Assembly (NCBI GenBank): GCA_027483285.1
Contig: JAIXUZ010000277.1
Coordinates: 1 to 10,290, forward strand
DNA from: Bacteroidota bacterium
GTDB lineage: Bacteria > Bacteroidota > Bacteroidia > CAMBQF01
Length of the DNA stretch: 10,290 nucleotides
Reading direction: 5' to 3'
Shown: positions 4,376-10,290 of the stretch, piece after piece
Layout of the letters: every line of letters begins with the position of its first letter
Position numbering within the stretch: the first letter of the stretch is position 1
Notes under the pieces: model-generated
Database searches by the model: none
What the model saw: only the letters and a program-made list of their open reading frames with translations
What the model was told of the DNA's origin: nothing
Position numbers and translations under genes: made by a program

Positions 4376-5947
4376 CTATTCTATCACCAAACTGCGTGTA
4401 TCACTGCCCACTTTTAAAAGATAAATACCATAAGTTAAGTGACTGACAACAAAGTGAGTAGCCTGTGCATCTTGAAGTGCGATTCGCTGCAGCACTTTTC
4501 CTGTAGGGTCGCAAAGCAAGGCTTCTTTGGCGCTTGAATAGTTTTTGATTTCAATACTTTCACGGGCCGGATTCGGATACAGGGAAAATATGGGGCTTGC
4601 ATTCGAATTTTGTTCATCTAGACCTAAAGTGGAGGCCATGGTAACACACCATACGTCTTCTATTGAAGTGTAGTTATTGAGCGTTTTGTCGCCACCTTGC
4701 GGTGAGGCCGATTCGATAAAGAAGCGAATATTATTCCCTTGATTGATAAACACTGCGGCATTTTCATTTTGAGAACCACCGATTGTGCGTTGCATGATGA
4801 GTTCCCCGTCGGCGGCATTGAGCATGAGGTACCAAATATCTAAAGCACCCCGACAACTCTGGGTTTTGTTGCCAGAAACAGGCGAACTAGATAGCGTAAC
4901 GAGCTGCAAGACCTGTCCATTGGTCTGTATAGACATCGGGTAATCTGTAGAAGTTCCACCAAATATTTTTTGATCGATGAGCTGAAAATTGGCATCTAGG
5001 TGCAGCAGCCAGGTATCCCAATTGCCAAAATTTGGCAAGGTTTGGTTGCCACTAATTCCGCTAAAGGTATTCGTTGCGAGCCAACACGTTCCATCCGTTA
5101 AAAACACCAAAGATGCATAATTTAGCTGGGTACCGGAACCCAAACAGGCTCGGTTATAGATTGCTCCGTTGTCGTCAAGAGAGAAAATCCAACAATTCGT
5201 GCCGAAAACCGAGCAAGAGCAGTTCATGTTTCCATTGCCTGCGCTACCCACTATTCCCAAAAGCACAACCCGATTCGTATAAGGCTCTAATTGCAATGCA
5301 GTGAGCTCGTCTTGTGCGGTGGTGCCATAGGCGCGGTCCCAGATTTTTTGACCTTCAGAGTTGAGTTTCAATAACCAAAAATCAGCTTCGCCAAAAAACG
5401 GAGCGCTACGGTCTTCATCTTGGCCATTTGAAATCACGCCAACATAAATAGATTCATCCGGATGCACCAATAGTTTGCAAGCGCGATCGCCCATTGTTGT
5501 GCCGTAGTCTTGCTGCCAAATAATGTTGCCATCCCAATCGATTTTCAGCAACCAAGCGTCGTGGCCGCCCTTGGTGCCAACCGTTTTATTACCGCTGATA
5601 GGCGAAGTAGAAGTCAGTAAAACTAAAATTTGCTGATCGGAAGACAGCTGCATATCCTTCACAAGCTCAAAACCCGAGCCACCAAAAGGCTTTTCCCAAA
5701 GCAATTGATGATTGGCGTCATAGCGCAGCAGCCAACCGTCCATAGAACCAAAAGAAGGCGTTGTTTTGAGCCCTGTAGCATCGCCATCCGTATTGCTCGC
5801 CACAATGTAAGAGCCGTCGGGCAAATGCAACACCGCCCCCACGATGTCATAGCCATTTGTTCCAATAAGCGACTGATTAGAAAGACTTTGAGCCCTTAAT
5901 TGAACAAACCACAAGACAAGTAATAGAAGTAAAATATATTTTTTCAT
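4376..5947 (-). CDS. Secreted seven-bladed beta-propeller protein with T9SS tail
   Basis: A 523-aa protein. The signal peptide is MKKYILLLLLVLW to about LRAQ (1-20). Residues about 30-440 form a propeller built of about 60-residue repeats. Each follows the pattern 'D-x-WLLKLD..G...W....GG....D......G......S.SP.SGNKT..G'. The anchor tryptophans are at 72, 132, 191, 253, 313, 372 and 433, spaced 59-62 residues. The seventh unit is only a stub (DVWCVTMA), completed by the N-terminal half-blade 27-69, a 'velcro' ring closure giving seven blades. Residues 453-523 are a type A sorting domain with YPNP at 457-460, which directs export by the T9SS and surface attachment or release. The ATG at 5947 is preferred over an in-frame GTG at 5965 because it begins the signal peptide. 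Such propellers often mediate binding; the ligand is unknown. Confidence 0.9.
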   Translation of the reverse strand: MKKYILLLLLVLWFVQLRAQSLSNQSLIGTNGYDIVGAVLHLPDGSYIVASNTDGDATGLKTTPSFGSMDGWLLRYDANHQLLWEKPFGGSGFELVKDMQLSSDQQILVLLTSTSPISGNKTVGTKGGHDAWLLKIDWDGNIIWQQDYGTTMGDRACKLLVHPDESIYVGVISNGQDEDRSAPFFGEADFWLLKLNSEGQKIWDRAYGTTAQDELTALQLEPYTNRVVLLGIVGSAGNGNMNCSCSVFGTNCWIFSLDDNGAIYNRACLGSGTQLNYASLVFLTDGTCWLATNTFSGISGNQTLPNFGNWDTWLLHLDANFQLIDQKIFGGTSTDYPMSIQTNGQVLQLVTLSSSPVSGNKTQSCRGALDIWYLMLNAADGELIMQRTIGGSQNENAAVFINQGNNIRFFIESASPQGGDKTLNNYTSIEDVWCVTMASTLGLDEQNSNASPIFSLYPNPARESIEIKNYSSAKEALLCDPTGKVLQRIALQDAQATHFVVSHLTYGIYLLKVGSDTRSLVIE

Positions 5948-6006
5948 TTCTGAGCGTTTTGACACTAACGCTTGTGAAGGATGAAATGGGGTGGGTAATC
6001 TTTTTG

Positions 6007-6477
6007 TTATTTTGAATCTTCAAGAGAAGTAGACTCCCCAAAATACGACCTCAAAGCAAAAACAACCAACACAAAAGGTTGTAAAAAGCTGCTCACGTAC
6101 ATTAAACTGGTGTTTGACGCAAGGAAAATATTGTAGCTTTCGAGCCTAGGCCCTGCACTTTGCGTGATCATTTGGGTAAGTAAAAATGAAATCAAAAAAT
6201 CAAAAAATAAAATACCGAAATAGCCTGATAAACCAACTAGAAGCAGTTGCTTTGTATCTTGGAATTTATCGAGCAATTTGACCGCAATTTGAACGGCAAA
6301 AATCAGCAGCAATAACTTGAAACCGGTTGTGATGATAAAAATAAAGAATGGGGAAAGGTTGCTCCATGCGAGGAGAACTTTCAGGTAGAAATCCAGGCTT
6401 GAGGTGAGTGCCACGGCGCAATTCCAAAATAAGACAATGAAAAGTACCCATCTTAGGATTTGTTCTTTGTGATTCAT
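6007..6477 (-). CDS. Small four-helix membrane protein of unknown function
   Basis: A 156-aa protein with four clear hydrophobic segments near residues 7-26, 42-68, 78-103 and 124-145, and a short acidic C-terminus (GESTSLEDSK). No family motif is recognised. The region between segments 3 and 4 (TQSAGPRLESYN) is polar and may form an exposed loop. The ATG at 6477 is the only sensible start. It is 59 bp ahead of the T9SS-propeller gene on the same strand, with no obvious terminator or consensus -7 box in that gap, so the two may be transcribed together. It is divergent from the gene at 6601, with a 123-bp shared upstream region. Confidence 0.7.
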   Translation of the reverse strand: MNHKEQILRWVLFIVLFWNCAVALTSSLDFYLKVLLAWSNLSPFFIFIITTGFKLLLLIFAVQIAVKLLDKFQDTKQLLLVGLSGYFGILFFDFLISFLLTQMITQSAGPRLESYNIFLASNTSLMYVSSFLQPFVLVVFALRSYFGESTSLEDSK

Positions 6478-6576
6478 TTGATCTTTATATGGTATTAAAA
6501 GTAGCTAAATTCTAGAGATATCACTGCTTAGAATTTACAACAAAATATTATCTCCAAATTGACGTTATGCACCTTC

Positions 6577-6596
6577 TTTAGATTCATTTAGATACA
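6577..6596 (+). repeat. Tandem 10-bp repeat before the 6601 gene
   Basis: TTTAGATTCA (6577-6586) is followed directly by TTTAGATACA (6587-6596), differing at one base. The period is one helical turn and the repeat ends 4 bp before the ATG. A TTG at 6559-6561, 17 bp before TAGATTCA, makes this a weak -33/-7 candidate (two mismatches in the -7 box). It could be a regulatory site; chance is also possible. Confidence 0.35.
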
Positions 6597-6600
6597 TTAC

Positions 6601-7416
6601 ATGAAGCGTTGTTTACTCATTTTTTTATTAGCTGTAAATCAGTTTGTTTCTGCACAGTTGAATTTTGAATTTTCTTATGGCATTGGGCCCAGTGCAACTT
6701 TTGCAAAAACACGCCAAACTGCCGACATGACTTGGGGTTACGCCACACCTCCTTTCCCTCACATGGGCGTACAGCAATTGAACTTCGGGCTCGGATCATC
6801 AAAAAACAAATTTTGCTTTGCTTACAATTGGGGAGAAATTGGGCCGAATATATTTCTCATTGCTTACCCCGACAAATACCCCCTGGACGACACACCTGAT
6901 ATGGGTTCAACCATCAGCAATTTCTCTACTGCAACTGGCATTAGCGGCAATGCATATGGCGCCTCGCATTTATCACAGTTTTCTATTGAGTATAAGCACC
7001 TATGGAAGGAGCAAAACAAATTTCAGCACCAAAGTATTTTAGGTATGGGCTTACTCAAAACCAGAACTTCAAGTGGCGGCGCAAATTTTGGTAGCCTAGA
7101 ATATATTGACAGCCTTGGAATTGTAACACACGGTTTCATTGCTGAACCTTATCACTACCTGAGACGATACAATGTATACCTCAGTGCAGGCTACCAACTC
7201 AGTTATGTCCTTAACCCACATTGGAAAATCAATGCACAAGTCATGTATCATCAAGGCTTGGCCAAAATGATCTGGTGGCATTCTTACCGCTACTATGCTG
7301 AAAGCGAAACCAATTACACCGAATTCGACGAACAATGGTCTTTCACGCGCCTAAGCTATGTGTCGTTACTCGGTGGTATTTCGTATTCAATTTTTAGCCG
7401 AAAACCGGGGCGTTGA
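6601..7416 (+). CDS. Secreted protein, probable outer-membrane beta-barrel
   Basis: A 271-aa protein. The N-terminal signal peptide (MKRCLLIFLL to VSAQ, 1-19) ends in a typical Bacteroidota SAQ cleavage site. The mature part shows alternating hydrophobic and polar residues in many candidate transmembrane strands, for example SQFSIEYKHLW, HQSILGMGLLKTR, YNVYLSAGYQLSYVL, WKINAQVMYHQGL and YVSLLGGISYSIF, with Gly/Asn/Asp turns between. It is rich in Tyr, Trp and Phe. This is what an outer-membrane porin-like barrel of perhaps 8-10 strands looks like, although the last residues (FSRKPGR) extend past the usual terminal aromatic residue. No enzyme motif is visible and the family is not recognised. 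It starts a run of four exported-protein genes on this strand, but 46 bp separate it from the next. Confidence 0.65.
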   Translation: MKRCLLIFLLAVNQFVSAQLNFEFSYGIGPSATFAKTRQTADMTWGYATPPFPHMGVQQLNFGLGSSKNKFCFAYNWGEIGPNIFLIAYPDKYPLDDTPDMGSTISNFSTATGISGNAYGASHLSQFSIEYKHLWKEQNKFQHQSILGMGLLKTRTSSGGANFGSLEYIDSLGIVTHGFIAEPYHYLRRYNVYLSAGYQLSYVLNPHWKINAQVMYHQGLAKMIWWHSYRYYAESETNYTEFDEQWSFTRLSYVSLLGGISYSIFSRKPGR

Positions 7417-7462
7417 TTGATGATTTAGAGTTAGATTAGATAAATTATTTCAAAAAAAAATC

Positions 7463-7915
7463 ATGTTGCCGCCATATTTACAAAGAAGCTACATACAACT
7501 CCTGATTTTGTTCAGCTTTTTTTCCTGTTCTCAGAATGAAAAACCGCAAACCATTGACTTCAAGAAATTAAATTTGAAGGTAGTCGACACCAATGAAAAC
7601 CATGTGTTATTCAAAGGGAAAACGACCATTAATGGAATTAGTTTTGAGGTTCTCAATGAAGTGAAGTACAATGATCCGGGTGAAGATTTGAAACTCGTTT
7701 ATCAAAAGGATACATTAAGCATCCATTTAGATGCATCCTATCACAACAGTTATATTTGGGATGCCAACAAAGACCAAGAGCCCGATTTAAATTTCATCTT
7801 TAAAATGACAAACAACACCTTCATCAACTATGCCTTTTTATACGACCTGACAACCAAAAAATACAGTCAAGTTCCAGATACTTTTTTCTATGAGGATGTT
7901 GATTTTTTGAGGTAA
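7463..7915 (+). CDS. Lipoprotein of unknown function with calcium-type loop
   Basis: A 150-aa protein. Residues 11-22 (IQLLILFSFFSC) form a short lipoprotein signal with Cys22 as the probable lipid-anchored residue, followed by the polar linker SQNEKPQT. The mature domain is mostly predicted beta-strand. Residues 100-108 read DANKDQEPD, giving acidic or amide ligands at loop positions 1, 3, 5 and 9 (D-x-N-x-D-x3-D), as in EF-hand-like calcium loops. It is followed by LNFIF, as in the 'D.N.DG..DL' repeats of some secreted proteins, so calcium binding is possible but not shown. No family is recognised. The ATG at 7463 is the only start that keeps the signal peptide. The gene is in tandem with other exported-protein genes but has its own 46-bp upstream gap. 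Confidence 0.65.
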   Translation: MLPPYLQRSYIQLLILFSFFSCSQNEKPQTIDFKKLNLKVVDTNENHVLFKGKTTINGISFEVLNEVKYNDPGEDLKLVYQKDTLSIHLDASYHNSYIWDANKDQEPDLNFIFKMTNNTFINYAFLYDLTTKKYSQVPDTFFYEDVDFLR

Positions 7916-8034
7916 AAACAAGTTCAACTTTGAACCAAAGCTAATAGAAACGCTTATTTCAATATGGTTATACCTCAAAGATTGAACAACAAATTTCATT
8001 ATATAGGAGTTGATCAAATTAAATTTTTCTAAAC

Positions 8035-8745
8035 ATGTATTTTATCATAAAAGGAATTTTATTTTTTTGTGCTGTTTCGGTTTGTTTAGCTTGTAGTGAC
8101 AGATCTTCAAAGAAGATAGATTCCAAAGTGAGCAATACCAATGATGAGCAAAGCAATACAAAACAAGCCGTTAAAACTTACATTCAAAAAGTAATTTCAT
8201 TTCCTGAAAACGTCAATGAGCATATTGGCAAAGTGATTTTATCAGCAGACAATTTAGTGCCTAATTATTATATTGAATACAAGAATGCTAAATATCGCAT
8301 TGATTCACATTTATATCATCAAAGAGGGATCAATTTTTCTTACGATATTTTTGAGAATAAACAAGTTTCTAAATCATTTTACGCATCTTTTGTGTTGTTT
8401 TTCGCGGAAAAACTTGATGTTTTTTCAGAAAAAACCGAAGATGGATTATATCATTATTCCACCTTCAATATTTCAAAAAATAAACAGCTCTTACCTTCGA
8501 ACTATTTTGAGATATATGAATTTGGTGCAGCCAATCTTTCTCAAACCGATACGATAGCATCATTGAAAAAAGTAAGAATCAAGCATTCATCCATCGAAAA
8601 ATATTTTTCTAAAGACAATGCGTTTCCTTCTCTAAATGGAGTAAAGGATGTTAATTATTTATTGAGAAATGGTCAGTGGACATTGAAAACAACTGATGCC
8701 GAGGAAAAACAAATAATGAAACATTTTGAATCGGTGTTAAATTGA
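8035..8745 (+). CDS. Lipoprotein of unknown function, 236 aa
   Basis: The N-terminus MYFIIKGILFFCAVSVCLAC is a lipoprotein signal peptide with Cys20 as the lipidation site (LAC). It is followed by a charged Ser/Lys/Asn/Gln-rich linker (SDRSSKKIDSKVSNTNDEQ), a common tether in Bacteroidota surface or periplasmic lipoproteins. The domain from about residue 45 is mixed alpha/beta, rich in Lys, Phe, Tyr and Asn, with no motif I recognise. Composition and codon use are more AT-rich than in the 4376-5947 gene. An imperfect -7 box, TAAATTTT (8020-8027), lies 7 bp before the start; there is no good -33 element. The 119 bp before the gene contain no other reading frame I would support. Both the localisation and the reading frame are credible; function is unknown. 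Confidence 0.65.
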   Translation: MYFIIKGILFFCAVSVCLACSDRSSKKIDSKVSNTNDEQSNTKQAVKTYIQKVISFPENVNEHIGKVILSADNLVPNYYIEYKNAKYRIDSHLYHQRGINFSYDIFENKQVSKSFYASFVLFFAEKLDVFSEKTEDGLYHYSTFNISKNKQLLPSNYFEIYEFGAANLSQTDTIASLKKVRIKHSSIEKYFSKDNAFPSLNGVKDVNYLLRNGQWTLKTTDAEEKQIMKHFESVLN

Positions 8746-8783
8746 TATTCAATAAGTAAATGAGCCGTAATTAATTTTATCTA

Positions 8784-8800
8784 AGAACTACACTAGTTCT
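8784..8800. repeat. Perfect 7-3-7 inverted repeat between genes
   Basis: AGAACTA (8784-8790), spacer CAC and TAGTTCT (8794-8800) form a perfect dyad, 38 bp after the stop at 8745 and 48 bp before the ATG at 8849. There is no following T-run, so it is not a typical intrinsic terminator. It may be an operator for the downstream T9SS gene or a weak 3' hairpin. Confidence 0.35.
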
Positions 8801-8848
8801 CGATTATAAACGTTGCTAACCATTTATGGAAACAAATTGAATACATAC

Positions 8849-10111
8849 ATGAAGCACTTCAACAAAAGAATAATTCTACTCTTCACCTTAATTATTTCCA
8901 TCATTGGGCACGCTCAAAACTGGCATACCTTTCACACCAATTTATTTCACCCCTATTCTAATTGGACTTCTCACGGTTTTCCACACAAACAATTCAAGAT
9001 TAATCCCTACGATAATTCTATTTGGTTTGCGCACCAAACGAAAATATTTCGCTTAACAAGCGATGGTCAATTTACGGATTTCAATGCGAACAATGAACCT
9101 ATGTTACAGGGATACTACGCTTTCGAAGACATCACATTTACACCAAATAGATCGGTTTTAGTTGATCGTTATTACGGTTTAGTCAATTTTGATGGTTCCA
9201 ATTGGAGTACCATACCAGGAGGTGTGAATGGTGTGCACTTATCGTCTGATGGCGATACCATATGGTGTGCAAGAATAAATCAAAATTATTTGATAATCGA
9301 TCCACAAGGTTCAGAATTGGGTAATGTAAGTTATCTGCGCAGAATCGAATCTAAAAACGGAAATCAATGGGCATCAACGGGAATTAATCAAGGAGATTTG
9401 ATGTTTTTTCAAAATGGAACTCCATTAATGTACAATTCCGACACCATTCCATTTATGCTTGAAAATCAGACCTATCACTTGAAATTTTCTAACTATTCGG
9501 ACACCCTTTATAAATCCGGAGACATCGGAATTGCATTGGCGGTGGGGAACTCTTTTGTTGATACAATAACGCCAAATAACACAATCAACATGCCCACAAA
9601 TCTCATTATTAAAGAGTTTGAAATAGACCAAAACCACAATATCTGGGCACTTTTTGGAGAATTTGGTATTCTGAATCCGCCCCTTAAACTAGGATATTTG
9701 GATCGCGCGCTTGGTAATTGGACTATTTATGATGAGCAGAACACACCCATTATTTTTACTGATGGTGCCGGAATAGAATTAGATACACTTGGGAATTTAT
9801 GGGTGGTCAATAAACAATTGCTCCATGTTTTCACTATTGGTATTGAACCGGCTTGGGTAGGCGTTTCTGAATCGACAAAAGACAATCCATCCATAGTCAT
9901 TTATCCAAACCCAACAAAAAATGAAATACACATTCAAACGAACGAATTGAATATTGAACGAGTTGAAATACTTGATGTTAATGGTAAAGTATTAATGAGT
10001 ACGAATGCTTCCGAAAATATTTCGGTTGAAAGCTTAGTTCCAGGTTTGTATTTTGTTCAAGTCACATCCAAAACAGGTGGTATATTGAAGGAGAAGTTTG
10101 TGAAGGAGTGA
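8849..10111 (+). CDS. T9SS-sorted secreted protein with propeller-like repeats
   Basis: A 420-aa protein if it starts at the ATG at 8849. The frame is open from an earlier ATG at 8813, but only the 8849 start gives a clean signal peptide: KR near the N-terminus, hydrophobic 8-20, and cleavage near GHAQ (20-23). The mature region has scattered propeller-like units, for example NSIWFAHQTKIFRLTSDGQF (56-75), GLVNFDGSNWSTIPGG (110-125), HNIWALFG (263-270), LGNWTIYDEQ (288-297) and DTLGNLWVVNKQLLHVFT (312-329), similar to the two-component-regulator-propeller type 'G.lW......l..yDG..W'. Residues about 347-420 are a type A sorting domain with YPNP (352-355) and the pattern V..LDVNGKVL...LVPGLYFVQV. 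The protein is therefore expected to cross the outer membrane via the T9SS. It has no catalytic motif; the ligand is unknown. A strong terminator follows. Confidence 0.88.
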   Translation: MKHFNKRIILLFTLIISIIGHAQNWHTFHTNLFHPYSNWTSHGFPHKQFKINPYDNSIWFAHQTKIFRLTSDGQFTDFNANNEPMLQGYYAFEDITFTPNRSVLVDRYYGLVNFDGSNWSTIPGGVNGVHLSSDGDTIWCARINQNYLIIDPQGSELGNVSYLRRIESKNGNQWASTGINQGDLMFFQNGTPLMYNSDTIPFMLENQTYHLKFSNYSDTLYKSGDIGIALAVGNSFVDTITPNNTINMPTNLIIKEFEIDQNHNIWALFGEFGILNPPLKLGYLDRALGNWTIYDEQNTPIIFTDGAGIELDTLGNLWVVNKQLLHVFTIGIEPAWVGVSESTKDNPSIVIYPNPTKNEIHIQTNELNIERVEILDVNGKVLMSTNASENISVESLVPGLYFVQVTSKTGGILKEKFVKE

Positions 10112-10137
10112 TTTGAGTTATTCCATTTGTTTTAAAC

Positions 10138-10170
10138 AAAAAAAGCCCCGAATATCGGGGCTTTTTTTTT
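10138..10170. terminator. Bidirectional intrinsic terminator
   Basis: Seven A, then stem GCCCCGA (10145-10151), loop ATA, stem TCGGGGC (10155-10161), then nine T (10162-10170). Because an A-run precedes and a T-run follows the GC-rich stem, it can stop transcription on both strands: the T9SS gene ending at 10111 and the tRNA-Ser gene converging from the right. Confidence 0.93.
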
Positions 10171-10172
10171 GG

Positions 10173-10257
10173 CGGAGAGTGAGGGATTCGAACCCCCGGA
10201 ACCTCTCGGTTCAACAGTTTTCAAGACTGCCGCAATCGACCACTCTGCCAACTCTCC
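10173..10257 (-). tRNA. tRNA-Ser(UGA)
   Basis: The - strand folds as a class II tRNA. The acceptor GGAGAGT pairs with ACTCTCC, the discriminator is G, and the D-arm region has GGCAGAGTGGTCGA. The anticodon loop CTTGAAA has anticodon TGA (10221-10223), which reads UCA and related serine codons. A long variable arm (AACC-GAGA-GGTT) and the T loop TTCGAAT complete it. The long variable arm is typical of serine tRNAs. The next bases on the - strand (10172-10170) read CCA, which may be an encoded CCA end; its A is also the first base of the A-run of the terminator. Confidence 0.96.
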
Positions 10258-10261
10258 GGGG

Positions 10262-10269
10262 CAAAAGTA
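10262..10269 (-). promoter_or_regulatory. -7 box of the tRNA-Ser gene
   Basis: TACTTTTG on the - strand matches TAnnTTTG exactly and ends 4 bp before the tRNA 5' end, so the primary transcript would have almost no leader. The -33 element would lie at or beyond the window edge and cannot be judged. Confidence 0.55.
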
Positions 10270-10290
10270 GTAAAACTTCGGGTTTTGGCA

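Noticed and set aside
5074..5899. Antisense frames within the T9SS-propeller gene (for example 5074-5304 and 5630-5899)
   Set aside because: They are shadows of the propeller coding sequence with Arg/Cys/His-rich composition and no signal or motif.
5953..5972. AGCGTT/AACGCT hairpin in the leader of the T9SS-propeller gene
   Set aside because: A six-base stem with an eight-base loop is at chance level and shows no terminator or riboswitch-like features.
7922..7935. GTTCAA-CT-TTGAAC inverted repeat after the gene ending at 7915
   Set aside because: A 6-2-6 dyad is expected several times by chance in 10 kb, and there is no T-run or promoter element tied to it.

Overview
The window looks like chromosomal DNA of a member of the Bacteroidota, probably Flavobacteriia-like. 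Two proteins end in type IX secretion (T9SS) type A sorting domains with the YPNP signature. Several lipoproteins have short signal peptides, starts are preceded by A-rich rather than Shine-Dalgarno sequence, and the best promoter boxes fit the Bacteroidota -7 consensus TAnnTTTG. The DNA is AT-rich. No transposase, integrase, phage gene, CRISPR array or origin is visible.

Left part (1-2661, all + strand). The 3' end of a HAD-family phosphatase gene runs by a 1-base overlap into a lipoprotein gene whose thioredoxin-like C-terminus lacks the CxxC pair. Two small two-gene modules follow. Each has a multi-pass membrane protein whose gene overlaps that of a small DNA-binding regulator. The first pairs a 192-aa membrane protein with a 93-aa winged-helix (HTH_34-type) protein. 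The second pairs a 155-aa membrane protein with a 63-aa XRE/Cro-type protein. Each module is preceded by a perfect inverted repeat that could be the regulator's own operator.

Middle (2662-6477, all - strand). A class II Fic AMP-transferase with a C-terminal winged helix lies between two exact 14-bp direct repeats (2676-2689 and 3906-3919). One copy lies directly after its stop codon. The other lies inside the last codons of the next gene, which encodes a bacterial PH-domain membrane protein. The fic promoter region carries an 18-bp exact repeat containing a CGTAT/ATACG palindrome, next to a good -7 box. Upstream of the PH-domain gene are a secreted seven-bladed beta-propeller protein with a T9SS tail and a small membrane protein. 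These three genes may form one transcription unit.

Right part (6601-10111, + strand). Four exported proteins follow in tandem: a probable outer-membrane barrel, two lipoproteins of unknown function, and a second T9SS-sorted protein with propeller-like sequence. A strong bidirectional terminator separates them from a tRNA-Ser(UGA) gene on the - strand at the right edge.

The most notable signal is the fic unit. It looks like a single-gene cassette of about 1.2 kb inserted at, and partly rewriting, the 3' end of the PH-domain gene, with its own operator array. How it moved is not visible from the sequence.
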